DNA from: Thermoplasmatota archaeon
Lineage (GTDB): Archaea; Thermoplasmatota; Thermoplasmata; Thermoplasmatales; GCA-001856825
Assembly: GCA_023381415.1 (NCBI GenBank)
Contig: JAMCUN010000019.1
Span: 1-64,000 of the forward strand
Reading direction: 5' to 3'
Length of the DNA: 64,000 bases
The position numbers and the translations under genes are program-made. Under the pieces are notes generated by a model. The model had not been told where the DNA came from and searched no databases. It saw only the letters and a list, made by a program, of their open reading frames with translations. Positions 34,222 to 43,040 of this stretch are shown in pieces; the stretch's first letter is position 1, and every line of letters begins with the position of its first letter.

Positions 34222-36912
34222 GTGATAGCTAATTCAGGTGTTGTTCTAAAAGACGGAAGCCTGGTTGTTGTCAGGGAATACAGAGAATCGGACCTAGACA
34301 AGTTGAAGGATTTTGTCAACTCCATCTCAGATTCATCAATCCAGGGGCGGTTTATGCAGAGCATCCCGAGGGAAAGGGCGATCGATCTCCTGATCTCCAA
34401 AGGGGTGGTATCCATAGTTGCGATCAGGGAAGATAGGATCATCGCACACGGAGCACTGTACCAGAAGGAGAAGGGAAGGTCGGAGATGGGTATCCTTGTA
34501 GACGACAGGTTCCAGTCCCAGGGGCTCGGAACTGCAATGCTCGGCCTTATGGCTGAGGAGGCAGTCAGGTCAGGGACAGGGGAGATAACTGCATACGTGG
34601 CTCCGGAAAATTACAAGATGATATCTGTCGTCAAGAACCTTGGATTTGCAGTCGAGGCGTCAGCAGTGCCAGGCGCCCTTGAGGTAAAGTTCTCTCCTTC
34701 ACTCCTTCCAGAGGCGATCAGAAATTTTGAGAACAGGGACGCAAGGTCTGCAGTTAATGCGGTGAAGATATTCCTGGAACCGAAGAGCGTCGCAGTGATC
34801 GGAGCATCATCCGACAGGAAGGCACTCGGAGGTCAGCTTTTCTACAACCTCCTGGAAAGCAACTTCAAGGGGCAGATATTCCCAGTGAACCCTTCCCACG
34901 ACTTTGTGCAGGGGATAAGGGCCTACAGGTCTGTCAAGGATATTGAATTTCCAGTGGACATGGCACTTATCATAGTGCCTGCAGAGGTTTCACTCAAGGT
35001 TATAGAGGAGTGCGGGCAGAAAGGAGTAAAGGGGCTTGTGATCATAACGTCTGGTTTCTCAGAGGTGGGAGAAGAGGGAAAGGAGAGGCAGGCGCAGCTT
35101 ACTAAGATCTGCGATAAATATGGAATGAGGGTAATCGGCCCGAACTGCATGGGTGTTGTGAACACATCAGACGACGTGAGCCTCAACGCCCAGTTCTCAC
35201 CGTTCAAGCCTGTCCAGGGACGGATAGCCTTCCTCTCACAGTCAGGGGCACTCGGTATAGCAGTCTTCGATATCACTACAAAGCTGGGACTGGGGCTCAG
35301 CTCATTCGTCTCAGTCGGGAACAAGATGGACATATCCGGGAACGACCTCATACAGTACTGGGAGAATGACAAGAACACCGACGTGATTCTCCTCTACCTT
35401 GAGTCGTTCGGCAACCCGATCAAATTCTCGAGGCTTGCGAGGAGAATCACGAAGAAGAAGCCCATAATAGTGGTGAAGAGCGGAAGGGGATCTGCTGGTT
35501 TCAGGGCGACACAGTCCCACACAGCCGCGCTTCTATCGACATCAGACGTGACGGTGGACGCGCTCTTCAAGCAGAGCGGTATAATCAGGACGGACACCCT
35601 GGATGAGATGTTCGAAGTCACTTCTGTCCTGGCACATCAGCCCGTCCCAAGGGGGAACAGGGTTGCAATTCTTACAAATGCTGGAGGGGCAGGAATCCTA
35701 GCTGCAGATGCCTGCGAGTCCCACGGCCTTGTCGTTCCTGACTTATCCGAAGACGTGAAGCAGAAGCTCAGGAAAATACTTCCATCCATAGCAAGCGTGC
35801 GGAATCCTGTTGACATGACAGCAGGTATAGGGCCAGAGACCTACAGGGATGCCCTCGAGATACTGGGTTCAGCAGACGAGATAGATTCCATAATAGTGAT
35901 ATTCATACTTCCAGCAGTCATAGACCCAGCGAACGTTGCCAAAAACATAATCGCAGGTACGAAGAATACCAATAACGCAAAGACTGTTGTATCTGTCTTC
36001 ATGGGGACGAAGGGAGTTTCAGACATCCTCAAGGGGGACGGAGTGAGCATACCGTCATTCACATTCCCCGAAGATGCGGCGATATCCCTTTCTAAGGCAG
36101 TGGAGTACGGAAAGTGGAAATATGCACCTCCTAGGGAAAGCGTGGAGGAGGATGAGATAGACAAGGACAGCGTCAAGGCTATCATTTCAAAGGCCCTAAG
36201 GGCAGGGAAGGAGTGGCTGAGCTACAACGAGTGCAACTTCGTCCTGAACACATACAAGGTCCCCACGATAAAGACCATCACAGCTGTTGATCCTCAGGAA
36301 GTGAGGGCAAGAACCGCAGGTTGGACAGGGAACGTGGCCATAAAGGCTTACGGGCCGAAGCTCGTCCACAAGAGCGATGTCGGTGCTGTTAAGCTGAACG
36401 TGCCTGTTCAAGAGGCACCTGATGAGGCAGGAAAGATGGTCGCAATGCTGAATTCAAAGGGCTTCGATGTTGACTATCTCGTGGTCCAGGAGATGGTGAG
36501 CGAGGGGATAGAAATGCTCGCCGGCTCGACTCACGATCCGTCATTCGGTCCCCTCATAGTTGCAGGGATGGGGGGGAAGCTTGTTGAGCTCCTGAAAGAT
36601 ATATCAACCAGGCTTGCGCCAATCGACCGTGTTGATGCAGGACAGATGATATCTGAACTCAGGACAGCAAACATACTCAGAGGGTACAGGGGAGGGATTG
36701 TGGCTGATGAGGAGGCATACAAGGACGTCCTGGTCAGAATATCCAGGCTGGTCTACGACAATCCTGAGATAGTGGAACTTGATCTTAACCCGGTGATGGT
36801 CCTGGAGAAGGGGAAGGGGACAAAGACAGTAGACTTCAGAATAAGGGTTGCCAATGTGTCACACGGTTCGACGCCATTCGTTGCCAAGAGCGTGATAAAA
36901 ACGCCCATCTGA
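34222..36912 (+). CDS. GNAT acetyltransferase fused to ADP-forming acyl-CoA synthetase
   Basis: An 896-residue fusion. Residues about 12-160 form a GNAT acetyltransferase domain with the acetyl-CoA loop RFQSQGLGTAML. Residues about 180-650 match the alpha subunit of NDP-forming acetyl-CoA synthetase: CoA-binding VAVIGASSDRKALGG, IGPNCMGVVN, LSQSGALG and the phospho-His loop ATQSHTAALLSTSDV. Residues about 660-896 are an ATP-grasp beta part with VAIKAYGPKLVHKSDVGAV and ELDLNPVMV. With both His regions kept, it may make ATP from acetyl- or branched acyl-CoA, or act as a Pat-like protein acetyltransferase. In the Salmonella Pat protein the GNAT domain is C-terminal; here it is N-terminal. The preceding operon produces the acyl-CoA. 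Confidence 0.87.
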   Translation: MIANSGVVLKDGSLVVVREYRESDLDKLKDFVNSISDSSIQGRFMQSIPRERAIDLLISKGVVSIVAIREDRIIAHGALYQKEKGRSEMGILVDDRFQSQGLGTAMLGLMAEEAVRSGTGEITAYVAPENYKMISVVKNLGFAVEASAVPGALEVKFSPSLLPEAIRNFENRDARSAVNAVKIFLEPKSVAVIGASSDRKALGGQLFYNLLESNFKGQIFPVNPSHDFVQGIRAYRSVKDIEFPVDMALIIVPAEVSLKVIEECGQKGVKGLVIITSGFSEVGEEGKERQAQLTKICDKYGMRVIGPNCMGVVNTSDDVSLNAQFSPFKPVQGRIAFLSQSGALGIAVFDITTKLGLGLSSFVSVGNKMDISGNDLIQYWENDKNTDVILLYLESFGNPIKFSRLARRITKKKPIIVVKSGRGSAGFRATQSHTAALLSTSDVTVDALFKQSGIIRTDTLDEMFEVTSVLAHQPVPRGNRVAILTNAGGAGILAADACESHGLVVPDLSEDVKQKLRKILPSIASVRNPVDMTAGIGPETYRDALEILGSADEIDSIIVIFILPAVIDPANVAKNIIAGTKNTNNAKTVVSVFMGTKGVSDILKGDGVSIPSFTFPEDAAISLSKAVEYGKWKYAPPRESVEEDEIDKDSVKAIISKALRAGKEWLSYNECNFVLNTYKVPTIKTITAVDPQEVRARTAGWTGNVAIKAYGPKLVHKSDVGAVKLNVPVQEAPDEAGKMVAMLNSKGFDVDYLVVQEMVSEGIEMLAGSTHDPSFGPLIVAGMGGKLVELLKDISTRLAPIDRVDAGQMISELRTANILRGYRGGIVADEEAYKDVLVRISRLVYDNPEIVELDLNPVMVLEKGKGTKTVDFRIRVANVSHGSTPFVAKSVIKTPI

Positions 36913-36994
36913 AATGAGTGTTCCCGCCAGTAGTTATGGTACCGAGAACTTTTTATGATTCGTCAAACTATCGGCTATAACGGTGATACAACTA

Positions 36995-37387
36995 ATGGTT
37001 ACCATGAGGGCTGTGATCTCTACCCCCGACGGGAAGACAAGACAACTTGAAGTACCCGAAGACAGGCAGAGCGCCCTATACGGAAAGAAGATAGGAGAAG
37101 TGCTTGACGGTTCCCTTCTCGGGTTCAGCAACACAAAACTGAAGATAACTGGAGGTAGCGATAAGGACGGTTTCCCCATGAGAAACGATTTCCCAGGAAT
37201 GAGGAGGAAGAGGGTTCTACTCACGGGCGGCGTGGGTTTCCATCCGGCGAGGGATGGAATAAGGAAAAAGAAGAACATCAGGGGGAACACCATAGGAGAA
37301 GACATCTCTCAGGTCAACTTCTTCGTGGTAGAGGGGAAGATAGAAGAGACTAAGGGAGAAGCCAATGAAGCTGCCAAGACCACCTGA
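36995..37387 (+). CDS. rps6e: 30S ribosomal protein S6e
   Basis: A small-subunit ribosomal protein of archaea and eukaryotes. I start it at ATG 36995, giving about 130 residues that open with MVTMRAVISTPDG as in homologues. GGTGAT at 36980-36985 is a good ribosome site for it; GTG 36983 would lie inside that motif. The core carries GKKIGEVLDGSLLGF, KITGGSDKDGFPMRNDFPG and RRKRVLLTGGVGFHP, typical of S6e. The C-terminal acidic tail is short. It overlaps the aIF2-gamma gene by 23 nt, and this S6e-aIF2-gamma order is widely conserved in archaea. Confidence 0.95.
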   Translation: MVTMRAVISTPDGKTRQLEVPEDRQSALYGKKIGEVLDGSLLGFSNTKLKITGGSDKDGFPMRNDFPGMRRKRVLLTGGVGFHPARDGIRKKKNIRGNTIGEDISQVNFFVVEGKIEETKGEANEAAKTT

Positions 37388-38588
37388 AGTAAACATAGGA
37401 ATGGTTGGCCATGTAGATCACGGCAAGAGCACCCTCACAAAACTTTTGACTGGAGTTAAGACCGACTATTTCTCGGAGGAGATAAAGAGGGGCATTTCAA
37501 TAAAACTCGGGTATGCGGATGCTCCCGTTTACAGGTGCCCGGAGGGATTCCCGACGAGGTACTCAATAAACCCGTCTGACTGCGGCAAAGGTGCTGTACT
37601 GGAAAGGGTTGTGAGCTTTGTTGACTCGCCCGGACACGAAAGCCTGATGGCGACCATGCTTTCAGGAGCAGCGATAATGGACGGGGCAATAATGGTCATA
37701 GCATCAAACGAGAAATGCCCGAAGCCCCAGACAAGGGAACATCTTATGGCACTCAACTTCCTGGGGATAAGGAACATTGTCATTGTCCAGAACAAGATAG
37801 ACCTAGTTACGGAAGAGAGGGCCGTGGAGAGCTACAAAGAGATCAAGGAATTCGTCAAGGGAACGGTGGCTGAGAATGCCCCCATAATTCCGATGAGTGC
37901 CCTTGACAATGCCAACCTCGACTCCCTCCTGGAGGCAATTGAGCGTTCCATACCTACCAGGAAATATGAGACTGAAGGGACGGCGATGATGTACATCGCA
38001 AGAAGTTTTGACGTCAACAAGCCCGGGACAAAACCTGAGGACCTCCATGGAGGGGTGCTGGGAGGATCAATAATGTCCGGGAAATTCAGGGTAGGGGACG
38101 AGATAGAGATATCACCAGGAATCGCTGTCACGAAGGGAGGGAAGAAAAGCTGGCCGCCGATACAGACAAGGATATCATCCATAATTTCTGGCAACATCAT
38201 GCTGAACGAGAAGGGGCCCGGAGGACTTGTAGGAATAGGGACAGACCTGGACCCATTCCTCACAAAAGGGGATAGCCTCGTCGGAATGGTCGTTGGCCTC
38301 AGGGGAACACTCCCGAAGCCAGTGTTCAAGATCTCCCTGAAGACAAACATACTTACAAAAGTCGTTGGGAGCTCTGAAGAGCTTAAGGTAGACAGGATCA
38401 TCAAGGGAGAGACTCTGCTGCTGAATGTTGCGACGGCAGTGACTGTTGCGGCAGTCACCCAGGCGAAGGGGGATACCATGGACGCAGACCTCAGGTACCC
38501 GATCATAGCCCTTCCCGGACAGAACGTGGCCATCAGCAGGAAGATCCAGAACAGATGGAGACTGATTGGAAGCGGGACAGTGAACTGA
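37365..38588 (+). CDS. eif2g: Translation initiation factor aIF2, gamma subunit
   Basis: The GTPase that carries initiator Met-tRNA to the small ribosomal subunit, 407 residues. It has the P-loop GMVGHVDHGKSTLTKLLTG, switch 1 region SEEIKRGISIKLGYAD, the zinc-knuckle remnant YRCPEGF plus NPSDCG, switch 2 VDSPGHESLMATMLSGAA and the NKID specificity motif. Two beta-barrel domains follow. The zinc site seems reduced to two visible Cys in this stretch. The ATG lies inside the S6e gene, so translation is probably coupled. A T6 run at 38623-38628 could end the transcript. Confidence 0.95.
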   Translation: MKLPRPPEVNIGMVGHVDHGKSTLTKLLTGVKTDYFSEEIKRGISIKLGYADAPVYRCPEGFPTRYSINPSDCGKGAVLERVVSFVDSPGHESLMATMLSGAAIMDGAIMVIASNEKCPKPQTREHLMALNFLGIRNIVIVQNKIDLVTEERAVESYKEIKEFVKGTVAENAPIIPMSALDNANLDSLLEAIERSIPTRKYETEGTAMMYIARSFDVNKPGTKPEDLHGGVLGGSIMSGKFRVGDEIEISPGIAVTKGGKKSWPPIQTRISSIISGNIMLNEKGPGGLVGIGTDLDPFLTKGDSLVGMVVGLRGTLPKPVFKISLKTNILTKVVGSSEELKVDRIIKGETLLLNVATAVTVAAVTQAKGDTMDADLRYPIIALPGQNVAISRKIQNRWRLIGSGTVN

Positions 38589-38605
38589 CTTCATTTCCCC
38601 TACAT

Positions 38606-39232
38606 TCAGATGTTCATCCTGCATTTTTTTCTGATTGGACAGGATTCACACTTCGGAACTTTCTTGCAGAACATCTTGCAGTGCTCGTCTATCAGCCCGT
38701 GAAGCTCCATCAGCTGCTCCTGGTTGAATATGCCTATCAGCTTCCCCCTTATCTCCTCGTAGTCCCTCCCCGAATATGAGGTCCCAAAGTACCTGTTGAG
38801 AAGCCTGATCGTATATGAATCCACTGGGATAGTATGCTGGTGGAACGCGTAAAGTGCTATGCTGTCTGCTGTCTCCCTTCCTACCCCATCCAGTTCCAAG
38901 AGTTCCCATCTAGTGTCAATAGGGAGGGAAAGATTCTCTATTTTGGAGACGTAATAATTCAACACCCCCTTCAGGAACCTCTCCTTCTGCCTGTAGAAGC
39001 CTGCCGACCTTATCTTTTCCCCTAGATCCTGACAGCTGAGTATGTCAGATGCCTTCTTTCCCTTCAGCCTTGCGATCGCCTTCTCAACATTCTTCCAGCT
39101 TGTGTTCTGCGCGAGGATTGCCCCCTCCATGACCTCCTGTGGAGAGTCCGCAGGCCACCAGTACTGGAATCCATAGACATCTGTAAGGTCCCTCTGGAGG
39201 GATACAAGTGAAGACTGAGGGATGAATGGCAC
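38606..39232 (-). CDS. EndoIII-superfamily DNA glycosylase (MagIII/MpgII-like)
   Basis: A 208-residue base-excision enzyme with a helix-hairpin-helix, LELDGVGRETADSIALYAF (about residues 110-128), the catalytic Asp in IPVDSYTIRLL (about 137) and a C-terminal [4Fe-4S] loop with C-x5-C-x2-C-x5-C (CKKVPKCESCPIRKKC). The catalytic Lys of bifunctional endonuclease III (GVGRKTA) is replaced by Glu, as in the MagIII/3-methyladenine branch. It is therefore probably a monofunctional glycosylase for alkylated purines. The start is GTG 39232, 24 nt from a TATA-like box at 39252-39260, which indicates a leaderless mRNA. Confidence 0.85.
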   Translation of the reverse strand: MPFIPQSSLVSLQRDLTDVYGFQYWWPADSPQEVMEGAILAQNTSWKNVEKAIARLKGKKASDILSCQDLGEKIRSAGFYRQKERFLKGVLNYYVSKIENLSLPIDTRWELLELDGVGRETADSIALYAFHQHTIPVDSYTIRLLNRYFGTSYSGRDYEEIRGKLIGIFNQEQLMELHGLIDEHCKMFCKKVPKCESCPIRKKCRMNI

Positions 39233-39305
39233 TGCCGATGATCAGGAATGCGAATATATCTGTTGCCGAAATCAATCCTTTAAACTGACCTTGGAGATGA
39301 GGGTG

Positions 39306-40376
39306 TTACTGTTTCTTCTGTACTGTTATCTTCCCCTCTCTTAAATCCTGCTTTCCCTTCCTTATGCTTTCAATGAGCCTAGGAACGATGTCGTAGGCGT
39401 CACCTATAAGGGCAACGTCAGAATACTTTATGATGGGAGCGGCTGCATCCTTGTTTATAGAGATTATGTAGTCTGACGATTTCATTCCAGCCACGTGCTG
39501 TATGGCTCCTGAAACCCCGACAGCAACGTACAGTTTGGGATGTACTGTCTTTCCAGTCTGTCCTACCTGCCTGTCCCTGGTTATCCAGCCTGCGTCAACA
39601 GTCGGCCTAGATGCTGCCACTATGCCCCCCAGCTCCTTTGCCAGCTCCTCAAGCATCTTGAATCCCTCCTTCTTCCCGAGACCCATACCACCGCACACCA
39701 CCACATCAGCTGTAGTGATATCCACTTCTTCCCTTGTGACAACCTGGAGGAGCTTCGTTGTGACGTCCTCTTCCCTCACATTGCTCTCTACCCTCTCTAT
39801 CTCCCCCTTTCTTCCGATCACCCTGTCGACCGGCTTGAATATCCCGGGTCTTGCACTTGCCATCTGCGGCCTGTGCTTGCTGCAAAGTATGTTTGCCAGA
39901 ATCGCCCCTCCGAAGGCGGGCCTCCTGGCCTCAAGGAGCCTCTTTGTCGGGTCTATGTCTATCTCAGTGCAGTCTGCTGTTATGCCAGTGTTTACCCTTA
40001 CCGCTATCCTTGATGCGAGGTCCCTCCCGTTGTGCGTCGCCCCTATTACGAAGTAGTTTGGTTTCTTTTCTGCAATCAGAGATGCTATCATGTCCGCATA
40101 CGGCCTGGTCCTGTAATGCCTGTAGACCTGGTTCTTGGCAAATATGACCTTATCGACCCCGTATTCTATGGCCTCCTGGGCCATCTTCTCCCCCGACTCA
40201 TCCGCGAGGAGGATACCCACAAGCTTCTCGTTGTACTTGTCCGCAAGCCTCCTTCCTATCCCTGCCATCTCCAGCGAGATCCTTGAAAGCTCCCCGTCAT
40301 TCTGTTCAAGCCATATCCAGAGGTCCTTGTAAGCTTCAACGTTTGAGGGGGGAGTCGCGCACTTGTTCTTTATCAT
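39306..40376 (-). CDS. etfA: Electron transfer flavoprotein alpha subunit (FixB)
   Basis: The large ETF subunit, 356 residues. The N-terminal domain (about 1-200) is adenine-nucleotide-like. The C-terminal FAD domain has the ETF-alpha signature: VVCGGMGLGKKEGF, AASRPTVDAGWITRDRQVGQTGKTVHPKLYVAVGVSGAIQH and ISINKDAAAPIIKYSDVALIGD. It is the last gene of the fixC-fixX-etfB-etfA operon and overlaps etfB by ATGA-type coupling. ETF receives electrons from acyl-CoA dehydrogenases or similar flavoenzymes and passes them to FixC and FixX. Confidence 0.94.
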   Translation of the reverse strand: MIKNKCATPPSNVEAYKDLWIWLEQNDGELSRISLEMAGIGRRLADKYNEKLVGILLADESGEKMAQEAIEYGVDKVIFAKNQVYRHYRTRPYADMIASLIAEKKPNYFVIGATHNGRDLASRIAVRVNTGITADCTEIDIDPTKRLLEARRPAFGGAILANILCSKHRPQMASARPGIFKPVDRVIGRKGEIERVESNVREEDVTTKLLQVVTREEVDITTADVVVCGGMGLGKKEGFKMLEELAKELGGIVAASRPTVDAGWITRDRQVGQTGKTVHPKLYVAVGVSGAIQHVAGMKSSDYIISINKDAAAPIIKYSDVALIGDAYDIVPRLIESIRKGKQDLREGKITVQKKQ

Positions 40377-41155
40377 TTCACTACCCCCTTCTCTATGAGC
40401 ACCGATACCAATTTTTCCATATCCTCAACACCGAGCTTCGACGGGTTCTTCACCGGATCTGGAACAGTCTTCATGTCCTTCACTATCGTTGGTGATCCCT
40501 TAAGCCCTATGCAGGCCGGGTCAAGCTGCAGCTCCTTGTTTGTCACTACCCTGACACCCTTCTTGTATGCTGCTATCTTCCTCTTAAGCGTCGGGTTCCT
40601 CGGTTCGTTCGCGTTCAGCGTTATTGTTATCACTGCAGGCTTCCCTATCTTTATCGTTTCCTCCGCCCCCTCTATGTCCCTCGTAACCACGAAGAACCCG
40701 TCCTCGTACTCCACTTTATGGACGTAAGTTGCCTGCTCGCATCCAAGGAACTCAGCAATGCCAGGGCCGACATGCCCTGTTGATGAGTCTGTAGTCTCCT
40801 CCCCGCAGAATATAACGTCGAATCCCCCTAGGTAGTCTGCAACAGATGCCAGTGTGAACGCAGTTGGCCAGGTATCTGCCCCAGCGAACACCCTGTCTGT
40901 TACCAGGATTCCGTTGTCCACCCCCATGCCCATCAACTGAAGCAGCGCTGTATCTGCCATAGGAGGGCCCATTGTTATTGCTGTGATCTCCCCTCCATAC
41001 TTGTCCTTCAGCTGAACGGCTGCTTCGGTCGCATTCACGTCCGGAGGGTTGACAACATTCCTCGCCATGCTCCTGTTGAGAGTCTTGGTTACTGGATCAA
41101 TGCTGATGTCCTGACTGTCAGGGACCTGCTTTATCATAACAGCTATCTTCAACAT
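40373..41155 (-). CDS. etfB: Electron transfer flavoprotein beta subunit (FixA)
   Basis: The small ETF subunit, 260 residues. It opens with MLKIAVMIKQVPDSQDISID and shows NPPDVNATEAAVQLKD, ITAITMGPP, DVIFCGEETTDSSTGHVGPGIAEFLG (the AMP/FAD-binding loop) and the PAVITITLNANEPRNPTL signature of ETF-beta. In electron-bifurcating ETFs this subunit holds a second FAD; the GEETTDSSTGHVGP segment is the region to examine for that. It lies 6 nt after fixX and overlaps etfA. Confidence 0.94.
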   Translation of the reverse strand: MLKIAVMIKQVPDSQDISIDPVTKTLNRSMARNVVNPPDVNATEAAVQLKDKYGGEITAITMGPPMADTALLQLMGMGVDNGILVTDRVFAGADTWPTAFTLASVADYLGGFDVIFCGEETTDSSTGHVGPGIAEFLGCEQATYVHKVEYEDGFFVVTRDIEGAEETIKIGKPAVITITLNANEPRNPTLKRKIAAYKKGVRVVTNKELQLDPACIGLKGSPTIVKDMKTVPDPVKNPSKLGVEDMEKLVSVLIEKGVVK

Positions 41156-41161
41156 TTTTAA

Positions 41162-41440
41162 TCACCCGTACTTGTAGATGACACCCTTGCCGGCCTTGGG
41201 GAATGTCCACTTAACCGATCCCTGATCACACGCCACGGAGCAGGTTCCGCATTCCACGCAGTCCTCGTACTGGAAATTTAGCTTTCCGTCCTGCAAAGTG
41301 TAACACTGGGCAGGGCACGCCATGACGCAGAAATGATGCGGGCACTTCTCGCATATCCTTTCGTCCACCGTTATGTGCGCGTACGACTTGTCCACGTCGT
41401 ACTTGGTCTTCCCCAGTCTCTCCTTTATGTCCACGATCAC
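41162..41440 (-). CDS. fixX: Ferredoxin-like protein FixX
   Basis: A 92-residue iron-sulfur protein. The first half has the degenerate FixX pattern ICEKCPHHFCVMACPAQCY and the second a C-x2-C-x2-C set in EDCVECGTCSVACDQG, ending with the typical VKWTFPKAGKGVIYKYG. FixX works with FixC as an ETF:quinone oxidoreductase equivalent. The gene overlaps fixC by ATGA and precedes etfB by 6 nt. Confidence 0.92.
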   Translation of the reverse strand: MIVDIKERLGKTKYDVDKSYAHITVDERICEKCPHHFCVMACPAQCYTLQDGKLNFQYEDCVECGTCSVACDQGSVKWTFPKAGKGVIYKYG

Positions 41441-42729
41441 ATCCTCCTGTAAATGTAATAGAAATCAGTTGCTGTCTTCAGCTTGCTCAGGTTAAGGTCC
41501 GCAGCGCACGAGCTCAGGATGTCCCTCACCTTCTTCTTTGGCTGCCCCCTCTCCCAGAGCATCTCCAGCAGGATGCTCTCGAGCATCTTCGGGTACACTG
41601 TATACATATTCTTGTTGTTCGTTACCTTCCTGATATCCTTGAACGTCTTCAGGTCCTTCAGCACGTAGCTTCCTTCCAGCTTCTGTTTGTATAATGCAAG
41701 GAAGTTCTCGGAGAAATCATTCCTTCCCTTGGCCTCTACCGCCGTCTCTCCTGCCAGTATGCCTGAGAGGAAAGCGTAGTTCATGCCCTGCAGAACGAGG
41801 CCGTTGCTGAACCCGAACCCTGCGGCATCCCCCACTATCATGTACCCGTCCCCGTACAGTTTTGGAATCATTTCAAGGCCGCCCTCCGGGATCATGTGCG
41901 CTCCGTACTCTGCCACCGTCCCTCCTTCTATGAGCGGTGCTATTGACGGGTGCTCCTTGAACTGCTCTATTATGTCGTAGGTGTGCGTCACCCCGTTTGC
42001 CCTCAACTGTTCCATAGGTGATACTATTCCGAGGGAAATGCTGTCCTTGTTCGTGTAGAAGAAGGCACCGACGTTCAGTTCCTTGAGATTTCCCATGATG
42101 TATTCCGAAGCCATACCAGAAGTGGATGTGAGGTTGAACCTGTCCTCTATCTTCTGGGGGCTCATCTTGATTATCTCCTTCACGCCTACGGATACCTCCC
42201 AGTCCTGCAGCGGTTCCCTCAGCCCTGCCTCTATCGCCAGCCTCGGGTTGATCCCCTCTGCAAGGATCACAACGCTTGCAGTGATCGTATCACCTGATTC
42301 CACCACTCCGACGATCTTTCCATCCTTCTTTGCGAGTGATTCTACTGTTATGCCTGGTATTACCATAGCCCCAGCCTCTTTCGCTTTCTTGGCAAGCCAT
42401 GGGTCAAATTTTGAACGCAAAACTGTATACCCCACCTTGTTCTCTTCGAAAATTTTTGTCTTGAAATCTATGATTATTGACGAGTCATCAGTCAGGAACC
42501 CTATCTTCTTGTTCTGAATGTATCGCTCGAGTGGAGCCTCGCTCTGCCATTTCGGCAGTATCCTGGCTAGGTCGTTCCCCCACAGGACACCTCCAGAAAG
42601 ATTCTTAGCACCAGGCGGGTCTGACCTGTCGACCAGCAGTACGCTGAGCCCCTTACTTGCCATCGTGATTGCCGCTGCCGAGCCAGCGTTACCTGCACCA
42701 ACAACTATAGCGTCATAATCTGGCATCAT
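41437..42729 (-). CDS. fixC: FixC, ETF-quinone oxidoreductase-like flavoprotein
   Basis: A 430-residue FAD protein of the FixC/ETF-QO family. It starts with the dinucleotide motif DAIVVGAGNAGSAAAITMASKG and shows the second FAD motif GYMIVGDAAGFGFSNGLVLQGMN near residue 290. It lacks its own iron-sulfur domain; FixX supplies it. Two ATG codons (42729, 42726) follow an AT-rich box at 42745-42754 at leaderless spacing. As the first gene of the fixCX-etfBA operon it should pass ETF electrons to the membrane quinone pool or take part in bifurcation. Confidence 0.93.
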   Translation of the reverse strand: MMPDYDAIVVGAGNAGSAAAITMASKGLSVLLVDRSDPPGAKNLSGGVLWGNDLARILPKWQSEAPLERYIQNKKIGFLTDDSSIIIDFKTKIFEENKVGYTVLRSKFDPWLAKKAKEAGAMVIPGITVESLAKKDGKIVGVVESGDTITASVVILAEGINPRLAIEAGLREPLQDWEVSVGVKEIIKMSPQKIEDRFNLTSTSGMASEYIMGNLKELNVGAFFYTNKDSISLGIVSPMEQLRANGVTHTYDIIEQFKEHPSIAPLIEGGTVAEYGAHMIPEGGLEMIPKLYGDGYMIVGDAAGFGFSNGLVLQGMNYAFLSGILAGETAVEAKGRNDFSENFLALYKQKLEGSYVLKDLKTFKDIRKVTNNKNMYTVYPKMLESILLEMLWERGQPKKKVRDILSSCAADLNLSKLKTATDFYYIYRRM

Positions 42730-42826
42730 TTCCGAAGCCGTTCAAATCTATTTACGTTTTCTATGATTTCAGTGCAATAAACTTTGATATTTTCTCCGCA
42801 AATTCCTTCCCTTTCCCTTTGAAAAA

Positions 42827-42834
42827 TAATTATA
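42827..42834 (+). promoter_or_regulatory. TATA box of tRNA-Thr(GGT)
   Basis: ATTATAAG lies about 30 nt before the tRNA 5' end at 42861. The gap between fixC and this tRNA (130 nt) holds only the two divergent promoters. Confidence 0.45.
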
Positions 42835-42860
42835 AGGTTGTAATCATGATGAGTGAAAGC

Positions 42861-42935
42861 GCCACCGTAGCACAGCCTGGTACGTGCGCGTGCTTGGTAA
42901 GCACGAGGTCACGGGTTCAAATCCCGTCGGTGGCT
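42861..42935 (+). tRNA. tRNA-Thr (anticodon GGT)
   Basis: A 75-nt cloverleaf: acceptor GCCACCG/CGGTGGC, D-arm from GCAC, anticodon stem CGTGC/GCACG with loop TTGGTAA (anticodon GGT, reading ACC/ACU), and T-arm ACGGG-TTCAAAT-CCCGT. The discriminator is T and CCA is not encoded. The acceptor stem is identical to that of the tRNA-Thr(CGT) at 24.66 kb, as expected for isoacceptors. Confidence 0.95.
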
Positions 42936-43013
42936 TCCTGAGTAGTCCAATCCACTTACCCCGTTTTCAAGCCCCCTTCAGGGGAGATAATCTGGCAAAA
43001 GTTCACAACAGAG

Positions 43014-43020
43014 CTATATA
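43014..43020 (+). promoter_or_regulatory. TATA box of the peroxiredoxin gene
   Basis: CTATATA centred about 24 nt before ATG 43041, at leaderless spacing. Confidence 0.5.
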
Positions 43021-43040
43021 TTGAATTCGTTTTTGATCGC

